From assembly GCA_028554645.1 (NCBI GenBank), contig JAQOOI010000063.1:186001-250000 (forward strand): 64,000 bases of DNA, written 5' to 3'. Below, in pieces: positions 41,326-54,197 of this stretch. The position numbers and the translations under genes were made by a program. The number at the start of each line of letters is the position of its first letter. The stretch's first letter is position 1. Under the pieces are notes generated by a model. That model searched no databases, had not been told where the DNA came from, and saw only the letters and a list, made by a program, of their open reading frames with translations. The DNA comes from Omphalotus guepiniiformis. Taxonomy: Eukaryota > Basidiomycota > Agaricomycetes > Agaricales > Omphalotaceae.

Positions 41326-42048
41326 TGGGGTGCTATTTATCTTAATGCCTAGAATCCTACTCCCTACTTCAGTCCATATAATTCATTCGAGCGTTCAATC
41401 GCTCAGAAAATACAACCCTGCTCCTACTGCTACTGCTAATTGCGCAATGGTCACATTTTATACTGCGGCGCAGCATTGGAAGTTCTATCCAGCGTTGGCC
41501 CTATATTTGAATTTGAGAGAGCTGAAATGCATTCGCCCAAATCGCACTTGCAGACTTGCTTGCCGGTGAACGGTTCGAAAGATGCAGAACTCGTTCACTT
41601 TATGTTATCCGCACCACACATAATTGCACCAGTATTTATAGAGATTGTAAGATAAAATACACATTTCATGTCTCAAGATATACCAGAGGAGGTGAAATAA
41701 TACAAACGAATAGGAAATTTGTTATGAGTAATGCAAGAATTCGAATGAGAAAAGAGAAACAAGTCAAAGGAAACATTTACGAGTAAAAAACAACGGAAAC
41801 CAATTGAATAAAGTTAATCCTTGTGGCTCATCTCGTTTGCAAAACCGTATCGCGAAAGCGTGTCCTCAGAGAGCAGCTATAAGTGTGAGAAAGGGAAATG
41901 CACCACATTGTCCCTGTCAAGGCGAACGGATGAATAAAAAACGATTGACCACGACTAAATATTCGCTTGCGGAGCGGATTGGTTTGCGCAAAAACGGATA
42001 ATAAGCCAGTGGCGCAGACCAGCTATACCATTTTCTTGTGTTCTTTTT
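41326..42048. other. Convergent intergenic spacer
   Basis: About 720 bp between the MGM101 and poly(A) polymerase stops. Open frames here have no domain. AT-rich stretches fit two 3' UTRs. Confidence 0.5.
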
Positions 42049-44720
<2,672 letters not shown>

Positions 44721-45236
44721 TATTTGAGCTCGTGCTTGAACTTCATATTTTGCAGCAACGCATACCCTCGGTCGTTCGCCATTTTTTGATGCGTCCTATC
44801 AAGGTCTTGGTCAAGCAAGCAAACGAGTTGAGGAGGTGAAGAACGTGGATCAAGGAAAGCGTCGACTTGGCCCGAGATTTCCTAATTATCCTGTTCCGGT
44901 CACGTGACGAGCGAATCTGAGGTGGCCACTTCTGGTACACTTAACTTTGCGGCTTTGCGGTGAGACTTGAAATGCACGCCGGGTCAAGTTATACACGGTG
45001 TATTTATGTAAATGAAGGAAGAGTAGAACGCAACTACAAAGTCATAATAAATGTTGCATCTAAATGTACAAATGTAAGTAATAGTCTAGAGTAGAATTGA
45101 AAACTGCATCTAATCCACCAGCGCCAACTCTTGCCAAACCCGGACCGTGTAAATAAGTGGTATCTCAGTCATCAGATGTACAATATGGAGAAAAAAGGTA
45201 AGACGGCATGAAAATTGACGAGCATCGCAGATCTTC
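44721..45236. other. Intergenic: PAP1 promoter and beta-helix gene 3' flank
   Basis: About 515 bp. GTCACGTGAC, a perfect palindromic E-box-like site, lies near 44900, some 180 bp upstream of the PAP1 start. Otherwise unremarkable. Confidence 0.45.
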
Positions 45237-46863
45237 TTAGGTACTATGCCTCAAGTATTCCGAGCGTCTAGATGCCTTGTAATGTCTCTGGGCTTCGAAG
45301 CGATTGAGCGCCCATTTACGGAGGAAAAATGCAATTCCAATGACAAATAGTAGACCAGCGACGACGCCGACGACTATACCTGCAGTCCTGCCTGCATCGC
45401 TACCACTGCTAGATTGAGAAGATGGTGTTGTCAAAGGATTTCCGCCAAATGGCCAATAATCGCCACCATCCGGTGGCAAGACACATGTGAGAGAATCGCC
45501 ATCCGCGATGGAGGTAAAATCGGTTTGTGTGGTACTCTGAACTGCATTGGTCAGATCGATGACGAAGGCAGCAGGAGTAGGTACTGTGTTAGAGGCACTA
45601 CAATTAGGTCCTCGAGATCCTATGAAAGAAGTGTTGTCGAAGAGAGTATTGCCCTCGATGGTGAAGTTGCGCGCGGAAGTCATAGCAATGGCATAACTGA
45701 AGGCACCAGAAAACCGGTTGTTGAGGACAGTGCCAGATGAACTGACATTGTTACCATAACGGTCACCGAACCAAGTGCGAGGGCCAATAGCAATCCCAAT
45801 TCTACACGGTAAAGTCAGATCCTGTAGCGGTAGAAATTGTAAGATAAGATAATTGTTTACTTTACGATCGCATCCTCCGCATTATCGCCTTTCGTTTCGC
45901 CAGGCTCCTGCGTCTCAGTGGCGAATCCGCCTAATACTGTGTTGTTGTAAACAACAGCACCAGTGTAATTCCCATTCCAGGGGTCATAATCCACCATATT
46001 GATGCCGCCAAGAAGGGTTTGCTGCGCGAAATCCCCTATTGAGCATCGTAAACGCCGAGACAGGGCAAATTTACACCTACATTCACCACCCATATGGTAT
46101 TGTTATACACTCGTGTCCCGGGCGAGCCAAACAATACAATTCCACCGTCGGTGGGGTTGTTTACCAGGTTATTGCGAACAACAGAATTTTGGCAGGCGAC
46201 GCTGATACCATCGGCCCATTCCTGGAAGGTATCAACACCACAAGGCCCGATATCGTTGTTCTGCACAGTTGCATTGTTGCAATTCAGGGCTCCTTCTGAG
46301 ACGTGTAGACACGACCAGCTCCTTGGGTCATACGATCTCACGTATTCAATGACTTGATCAGAATTGGCACCACCCATCTCGATGTTCGCCCCACCGGCAA
46401 TCGGCGCTGCGCCAGCGCGGGATCCTTCAATCTACAGAGACATCATTCAAAGTTTGAAGAGCGAAAATTCCGACGCAGCCACCTACCTGAATGTTTCGGA
46501 GAATCAGCCCCGAGCAGGTAGCGCAGTTGCCTACGACTGCAGTAGAGTGGGTGGCTGCCGATCCATTGATGACAAGTGTAGCCCTAGAGTCGTCGGTGGG
46601 ATATCCAAGTGTGCTTATCTCCTGTTGAGGAAATGCGAAGTTTATCGGGGCTGTTATAGGGTAGCGAGTGTTGGGACATAGTGATAGAATGTAACCTTGG
46701 CCAGACGAGTTAAGAGCAATGTTCAGACGATCCGTCAGCGTCGTGACAGGGTCAACAACTATGCAGTCGCTGCCACTTCGCTTGAAATTGGGTCAGAAAA
46801 AGAGGACGGAAATAGAACGCTTGAAACACACTTGAAGTTAGTGTCTCTCCGAATCCTTTCCAT
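45237..46863 (-). CDS. Membrane-anchored right-handed beta-helix protein (N-terminus uncertain)
   Basis: Exons from the 3' side are firm: 46775-46487, 46431-46081, 46021-45861, 45801-45237. A possible first exon is 46863-46832, giving 465 aa, but it encodes no signal peptide, so the true first exon may lie further upstream. The body shows repeated beta-helix rungs with N-N and V-x-N-N patterns (NNATVQNNDIGPCG, SVVRNNLVNNPTDGGIVLFG, RVYNNTI, GAVVYNNTVLGG, GTVLNNRFSG, FTIEGNTLFDN). After a Ser/Thr/Pro linker comes a transmembrane helix (AGIVVGVVAGLLFVIGIAFF) and a short basic tail. Proteins of this kind in Agaricomycetes are annotated as pectin-lyase-fold proteins. No lyase or hydrolase catalytic set is visible, so a cell-wall binding or modifying role at the plasma membrane is inference. 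Confidence 0.8.
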
Positions 46864-49509
46864 GTTAATAAGAAGCAAAAATTAAGCAAACAGAAAAGAA
46901 AAAAAGGCTTGAGAGGAAAGAAAGCAAGAGAAACGGAAACCGCGAAAAAGCGAGCAGGAATTGAAGGTAAGGAGCGTGGGCGGCTTGAATGGCCGTGAAC
47001 ACTGCTTTCGAAAGCCCTACAATACAAAGATAACGGTATGATTAGTGGACATCGAGAAGAAAAGCAAAAGCCGTTCAATGAGCAGCACGTACCCGCGAAA
47101 TGGATGCAGGTGTCGAAGGAGGGATCAAGCAAACTTTTACACAACAAACATTTTTGATTATCTGCCAGTTGGCATTTGGGCGGTTGCTAGCGCTCACGAT
47201 CTCTCATCCTCCTATATCATGCTCCACGACCCCTGCTCTTGCTTAGCCTCCTTGGAACACTTGCCCAGAGATTTGAGTGCAAGAAGAGAAATTCTTATCG
47301 CAAAGCAGGCTTGGACATGTACCATATAATGAAGAAGAATCATCAATGTTGTCTACTAAACGGAGTAACCTCGACAACTATCATCGTAATGGCTTCTCTC
47401 TTCTAACCCCGTGAGTTGCGTATTGCAATCGATTTCTCTGCATCTTCTCCTCACAGCCTCGAAGCCTAAACTTGTGAGCCTTAGCTTGAACGCTTTAAGC
47501 CCCCTAAACCCTTACGATCACCCCAAGGAATGTCGGTGATTGTTTCAGTCCCGTTCAACTTGGTATTCAAAGCTCACAAGTACTCTAAAATATAGAAGAG
47601 ACATAGCCTTTGTGCCACTGTCTTCCACCCCTGGCTATTTCCGTCCTCCTGTATGAATCTTGTCATTGTATACCCCTTCCTTTCACATGAATGCATTCCG
47701 TATGCTCGACCTCTTGATGCACAACTGCTTGCACGTCTCTATCCACTTCGGTGGACAAAGTTTTGACGTTCAAAAGGACAAGCTTCTCGTCTTCGCCAGA
47801 TCGACTGTGACCAAGCAACCTGTTCGCCCTCTCTCGTATCATGACAGCGGACGATACTTTCCAGCAATCCTGATTACAGAAACATATGCCCGATGCACAC
47901 TTTATTTTTAGTCGGCAAAGCAATATCCATCGACAGAAGTAAGCTTTGTTTGCTTGCCCGACTCGTATAGCTCCGTGCTGGTGTCCTGGTCTGCTGCATT
48001 TTAGACGCTCTCAGTCGCGCCTCGCCTCCTTTTGCTGCAGTCTTTGCTGATCGAAGAACGTCAGACCTCCCCTGCTTGCGCTGTACTCATGTTTACAGTT
48101 TCTCCTGTCAAACCCAGGTCAAACCCATTCAAGTGCTGAACATAGAGTTTCAAGCTTTCATTCCCGGCCGCATATCTACGCAGCGTCATTGGCTGCTCAA
48201 GCGCTCACGGCTGAATATGTTTCTGCAACCCTCAAGAGCAAATTGTATCCTTGTGACCCGCAGCATAGCCTTGTCGTTCATTCGCCCCACCTTCTCGCGC
48301 GCCTGTATATTTTCTTCTCATACACTCAATTGAATTCACTGATTCCCATGCTATCCCCAATTGACACACGTCCTAGTGCGACCAAAAACACAGACCCTAC
48401 CCAGAGAGCTGGCCTCCAACTTTCAACGGTAACCTATAGCGATGTGCCGCTTCTGGGTGCTCCCCCCTCGTATGTAGTTTCCATGTGTACCCGGGAATAA
48501 TTGTTATTTTCTTCCTCCTTTCTGCACTAGCCAGAATTCATTTGATTGATTCAGGGCGCTCACCGGCGGCAGAAGCTCAGTACTATATGAGCTTGTCAGA
48601 GTCGCTGGGCCTGAATGAGCCTCAGGGTTGGAGCGAGCGTCTTCTGAGTTATGTGTTCGATAAGTTGTTCTACATATGTTCGGAATCTGCCTCAGACTTA
48701 CCGCCCTTCAAATTCCTGTATGTTAATTGCCTAGAACGAGTATGACACTGCACTTCCTCCTATGTCACCACTGAACTTCGTTCAAAGCCGCAGCGGCAGC
48801 GATCTACAACCGCGATCTCTGAGGCCCTGTGCTCCTGCAGCCACGTCAAGAGCAAGTCTGCAGTTGCGATGATTGCTTGCTGATTGTTCGGCCCTCGGAC
48901 GTTCAACAAGAGTCCAGACATTCGGGAGAACTACATATCCTTGCCAGCGAGCCAGTGTCACCCATTTCTGGAACTCCATTAAAGATTTCGATTAAGGGCT
49001 GGCGCCCGGACGGGCTATTCCACGGCAGTAAGTAGTACTTCTCGTAATTGAAATTCTCGAAAACTTTTGGGTTGAAATGAGTCCGCGCCTGAGACGTATG
49101 TATAGCCTCTCCAGCGTTTGACAGATAATACCTATTGTCATCCTCACCCCAAAAAAGTCGTGATAGTGATCATCTGCACCTCCTCCCAGAGCCACAACTG
49201 ATGAGACTATCAACTCCAAAGCCTCGTACGACGCTTTAGCCCCTCGCGTTTCAGCCCACAGTAGCCCACAAATCGACGTTCTATTAGGGAGCTGTGATCG
49301 AGGGAATTCTGTTTGAAACGAACGGTAATGCAAGTAATAGCCTGTGTGAAAGCCCTTGAACCAGTGCTTTGATAGTAGACTTGGAGAAGAAGATACGTCA
49401 ATGGTCTTGAAAGGGCATCACAGGATCATGACTAACGAAGGACTGGGCTTGGAATAGCAAAATAATTCCCGTACGTCGAGTCATACACGGGGTAGGATAC
49501 ACCCTCGTG
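46864..49509. other. 2.6 kb with no supported gene
   Basis: Several open frames exist (for example 48189-48500 and 48485-48745 on +), but adjacent frames cannot be joined with agreeing phases and no domain is recognised. Pyrimidine-rich stretches at 46880-46930 (minus) and 47640-47700 (plus) look like leader sequence. Confidence 0.5.
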
Positions 49510-50561
49510 TTAGTCTCTCGAAGGCTTGTGAGAGGACCGTCTGTCCCTATCCCCATCAAAGTCCTGGTGATCTCGTCGTTGGTAGCGGTCTCCGTGAGTG
49601 TCATATGAGGGCGAACGCTGAGTCCGGGAGGTGTCCCTATTCCGTCTCGGAGATCTGCTACGAGAACGGTAGCGTCTCTCTTCAGATGATCTAGATCTAG
49701 GTCGTTCTCTTCTTCCCCCTCCAAGGGTTTCCAAGAGCTTTTCCACCCCCCTCACACCTTCTGACTTCTTTTTACGTTTCTCCCTCTTTCTCTCTTTCCG
49801 TGCACGACGCTCCTCCGGTGTCTCATCTTTATGCTTTCCTTTAGACTTGGATTTTTTCGATTTCTTGAGCGCTTTCTCCTCTCTCCATTTTTCAAGAAGG
49901 AAATCTCGCATGGGATCTTCTGGGTCGATATCTGGCCCCGATGAAGCGGAAGAATCGGATGCGGCATCTTCGTCTACTTGCAGATGTTGAACACGTCAAA
50001 ACACTAGGTGAAACCGACACGAGGCACGTACCAACAATCAGTTCAGGTTTCGCATTGAGACTCTGCTCTTCTGGCTCCAACCACTGTCCGTCTTCTCCTT
50101 TGACTCTAGGTTGCTTGTAGTTCTTAACATGATCAACACGGAGCGTCCTCTCCAAAACCTTCGCACCATTAAGGTTGTCCACGGCTAAGATTGTTGATCT
50201 CTGATCTTCATACATCAAAAAGGCGAAGCCTTTCGGCTTTCCAGTCTCCTTGTCGCGAGGCATGTTGATATCCATAATTTCGCCATACCTAGCGCGATGA
50301 AGTCAACTTAAACTGCAACTCAAGACGTCGTACAGCATGCTCACTGAGAAAATATTGCAATCACATCACCTTCAGTCAGTTCAGTGTTTAGTCCGCCTGC
50401 GAAGATGTAAGCAGAATCTTTGTAGTCGTCATGCCATGAAGCTCCTGAAAGTCCAAGCTTCAGTTCAGCGTCGTTTATTTTATTAATCTCTTTCACAACA
50501 CAGTAAAGTTGAGTTAATTAGCAAGATTATAACGCTAAGACAACAAAAACACGAACTTCAT
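49510..50561 (-). CDS. IST3: RES-complex splicing factor IST3/Snu17 (RBMX2)
   Basis: Exons: 50561-50557, 50500-50345, 50288-50032, 49976-49510; 885 nt, 294 aa. The leader segment EINKINDAEL, then SWHDDYKDSAYIFAGGLN, starts a single RRM. RNP2 is YIFAGG and RNP1 is KGFAFLMYED; it ends RTLRVDHVKNYKQPR, the C-terminal extension that binds Bud13. The tail is a long Lys/Glu then Arg/Ser region (RS-like), as in metazoan RBMX2 and longer fungal forms. IST3 with Bud13 and Pml1 forms the RES complex on activated spliceosomes. The first intron is anomalous: the family N-terminus M-N-V-V-K-E requires its end at TG (50502-50501) instead of AG. The next in-frame ATG is far inside the RRM. Confidence 0.9.
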
Positions 50562-50654
50562 CGTGGTTCACCTTCAGGTATTGCGATATTCCCACGATAC
50601 TCTGTGGGGAACGAAATTTTTGAGTGCTTGACTTCGCCCTTCGTATCGACGACA
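50562..50654. promoter_or_regulatory. 93-bp divergent promoter, IST3 / eIF3d
   Basis: Start codons of a splicing factor and a translation factor face away with 93 bp between. The eIF3d frame is open upstream to 50604 with no other ATG; the start at 50655 is chosen because [19 protein letters not shown] is the conserved N-terminus. Confidence 0.55.
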
Positions 50655-52786
50655 ATGCCGTCTTTTTCTCTGCCGCCAATTAGCGATAACCCAGACGGGG
50701 GATGGGGACCTTCATCGTCAAATCTTCCTGAACAATTCAAATTCAAGGATATTCCTTATGCGCCTTACTCAAAATCCGATAAACTAGGCCGTTTCGCCGA
50801 TTGGAATGAAACCACCTCTGACGGTCGTCAGACCGCAGTTGGCTTGCCATCTACCCAGACTCGTACTGGACCTGGTGGAAGAAGAAGGGACGGTGCACAG
50901 GCTTTCGGTAGTGGAACTGCTAGCGCATTTGCCTATTTCCACGTCGAGGACGAGTCGTCGTTCTCGCTTGTCGATAACAAAGCTGCTCCTCCCCGTAGAG
51001 GTGGAACGTTCGCACGTGGAAGAGGAACGACTAGAGGTGGTGGGACTTATGCTACTCGCGGGGGCTCACAACGTGGTGGCCGTGGTGGATTCACCCCCGG
51101 ACGAGGAAATGCTCAACGAGGCGGACGGAGAGGTTGGAGGGACTGGGAAAAGGTACTTGGATGTCCCTATTCGCAAGCATTAGATTTTCCTGACTACTTC
51201 TTTCTTAGAATACTCGCACCCGCGAGTCGTCTGTGGTTATTTCTCCTCAATGGTCAATACTTGAGGAAGTCGAGTTCCACCGACTTGCAAAATTACGTCT
51301 TGAGGTAGATGAGCCTGAAGACCTGTATGTTGTTTCCTCTTAATATTCTTTCAGTCTTTGACGGCCTGCTTAGGGAATCTTATGGTCGATTATTTGCATA
51401 CGACAAATCTTATGATCGTATCACGACCAAGACAGAAAAACCATTGCAGCTGGTGGATCGTATCAAATATAACACAACTACGTCCGACGACCCCATCATC
51501 CAGCAAGTGAGTCTTTGGCCAGCTCTGGCCTCTTATCCTATTCATTCGTGTCTTCTTCTAGTTGGCTAGCAAAAACACCGCGACTGTTTATACGACTGAT
51601 GTGATTCTCAGTGTCTTGATGTGCGCCCCGCGGTCGGTTTACCCATGGGACATTGTTATCGTCCGCGAAGGCAACAGTCTCTTCTTTGACAAAAGAGACG
51701 GCGGTCCTTTCGATACAGTGACGGTCAATGAAAATGCCTCTGACCCACCACAAGACCCCCCTCCTCCAAACCCCAACAACCCCAACGAAAAGATCCCAGA
51801 AGGACCGTCTATCAACTCAGCGACCTCTTTGTCGCTCGAAGCAACGTACATCAACCAAAACTTCGGCTTCCAATCAGTCATTGAAACACCACCGCCTCCT
51901 ACCATTGACTTTGCACACCCCAATCCCTTCTACGGGCCGGACGAGACTGAGCCCCTTGCTTCGTGTGGCTACCGCTATCGAGTTTTTGATCTCGGTATCA
52001 CCGAGGATGAGGACGTTAAAATTTGTGTGCGAACGGAAGTTGATGCATACACCCCCGGGGCCGGGAACCCCCGTGACGGTCAAGGATTAGTGACTATCCG
52101 CGCTCTCAATGAATTTGACCCGAGAGCTCAAGGCGCAGGCGGCGCTCCTGACTGGAGAACGAAGCTTGATTCGCAGCGTGGTGCCGTCGTCGCCACGGAG
52201 ATGAAAAATAACAGTTGCAAACTCGCCAAATGGGCGGTTCAGAGTATCCTCTCAGGTGCAGACTTGATGAAGATTGGTTACGTGATAGGCAGTGCTTGCA
52301 ATCTCCGCATTTTCTAATCCGCTTTCTCTTTGCTGTCTTGACGGCTCTGTCTTGTCGTTTGCATTGGCACAGTTACATCTCTCGGGCCAATCCTCGCGAT
52401 AACACCCGTCATGTCATTCTGAGTACTGCCTCGATGCGACCTACCGACTTTGCCGCCCAACTGAACGTCTCCCTCGCCAACGGGTGGGGCATTGTTAGAA
52501 CTGTCACTGACCTCTGTATGAAGATGCCAGAGGGAAAATACGTTTTGGTAAAGGACCCCAATAAGGTGCGCTATTTTGATCACCGAAGGAGATCTTGAGT
52601 TACACCATCAGCATCTCAAGAATCTCAAGAACTCCTGTTGGTCCTGTTATCTCAGTTCATTCTAAACTGATACGTTTGATTTTGTAGCCGGTGATCCGTC
52701 TGTACGCCATTCCTCCTGGTACGTTCACCGGAGAAGATGAAGATGGGGACGGGTTTGACGAAGAACAAGTCGATTCAGCAGCGTGA
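50655..52786 (+). CDS. Eukaryotic translation initiation factor 3 subunit D (eIF3d)
   Basis: Exons: 50655-51152, 51209-51324, 51374-51506, 51562-52281, 52377-52565, 52688-52786; 1755 nt, 584 aa. Conserved parts: N-terminal [16 protein letters not shown] and [19 protein letters not shown], an RGG-rich insert ([20 protein letters not shown]), then the cap-binding core: [86 protein letters not shown] and [13 protein letters not shown]. The acidic tail ends in an E/D-rich stretch. eIF3d binds the mRNA 5' cap in a subset of transcripts. The intron at 52282-52376 must be cut precisely to join IGY to ISR; its boundaries are GT...AC, or TT...AG if shifted through the repeated GTTAC. Confidence 0.96.
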
Positions 52787-52886
52787 GACCAAAGCTCAAA
52801 TATAACCTTTTCATTCACTTTGTTTGCATTACGGTGTGGAGAGAAGTGATCGCTACACGAATAGATGCCAAATTGAATGCAATTTC

Positions 52887-54197
52887 TCATGACTGTGAAC
52901 TAAGAAGTGTTTCTACCGCTCCTTGAATGTTTTGACTAAGAGATACTTCAGTGTGGCAGATGTAAAAGTTCCAAACTTTGACTTACCTTCTTTGCAAGGC
53001 ACCTACAATTGTCTCTCTAGAGATATCAGGAAACATTGCCGTTAACTCAGTAATTTCGGTCTCAGGTGGTACTCGAATGCCGGCTGCAGTCCCCTCCGTC
53101 CTACCCGTGAGTCCATGTACCCATTCTCGAACAAGTCCTGCGTTCGCACCGGGGGTGCGAAGACGCGAAGTAACACTTCCTGGTGATGACAAAGGCGGCC
53201 TGGCCGTTGTTACAACCTCGTCATTTTGCAAAGACGTTTCCGGTCTAGAGCTTCTAGTTTGATCAGGAAAGGCTCGATTGCTTCTTCGCGGAGGGCGAGT
53301 CGAACCAACTAATGGGAACAAGAAACGTTTCGAGAATCTGATTACAGAGGGTCCTAGACGGAATAACTTGAGGTTGATCATGTCAGAGCGATATATCTGT
53401 CCAGAAAGGAGGCCGATGACTGCAGCGACAACAGAGCCAGGGAGGTGACTGATCGCCAACTATATCAAGTTAATTCGTATAGATGCTTGCGAGGTGCTCG
53501 ACTCTCACCTGCAAAGCCAGAACATACGTAAAACTTTTGTTGTTCAATGAAACGCCTAGCACACGGAAATCATACACCGACGGTATGATCCTAGAGTACT
53601 GATACAAGATGCTGAATATTAGAGGTAACGGTCCCGATGAAATATGATTGATGCCGAAGCGGTGGAACACCAGGAGTGCGGAAAATTCCAGTAATGTCGA
53701 AAGCATTGTCGAGGCAACAGCAAAAGACTGGGGAGTAAATAAGTGCATGTCCCAATGAATTTACATATCAGAAACCTCACAGCGAATTTGAGAGTTCCAA
53801 AATGGCGCTCCACTTGTACCCCAACATTAAATAGAATCATCTCTGAGATGAACAGATCGCTGGAGTTTGCGAATGCGATGTGGTGCGTGAGCAGCCGCCA
53901 ATACTGGGACCATAATCAAAACATGTTGGTGAGGTGATATCACAGGAATTTCACCTGATGGTGACGTGAAAGATGTGGAACTAGCTAAGGTAAACGTTAT
54001 GATCATTGAAAAAAGTTGGGTGTTTTTGGGAAGCTCACTTGAAGATGGAAGTAGTGCTTGAAGTCGAAGATGCCAACAACTATCGAGGTCAGAGCTAGAC
54101 CCAGCATGAGACCTGTCGCTCACATACTTTGAGATCACTCAAACAACTGAATTTCACTGGTCATACCTTTTGTGAACGGGGCATACTCGAAAGACAT
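52887..54197 (-). CDS. Rhomboid-like UBA/CUE membrane protein, Dsc2/UBAC2 type
   Basis: Seven exons: 54197-54167, 54112-54039, 53984-53955, 53903-53781, 53727-53509, 53459-52987, 52935-52887; 999 nt, 332 aa. The start MSFEYAPFTKG leads into the first membrane helix (LMLGLALTSIVVGIF). The rhomboid-like pattern follows: YWRLLTHHIAFANSSDLF, then LFNVGVQVERHFGTLKFA, then three more helices. No catalytic Gly-x-Ser of active rhomboids is present, as in pseudo-rhomboids. The C-terminus is a UBA/CUE domain (ITELTAMFPDISRETIVGAL ending QNIQGAVETLL). This is the layout of UBAC2 in animals and Dsc2 of the Golgi/ER Dsc ubiquitin ligase in fungi, which handles SREBP cleavage and membrane-protein quality control. 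Choice between them is inference. Confidence 0.9.

Noticed and set aside
48348..48745. Possible two-exon gene with a good GTATGT...CTAG intron (48470-48530)
   Set aside because: The exon 1 frame enters exon 2 out of phase and meets a stop at once; no other donor fixes it and no domain is recognised.
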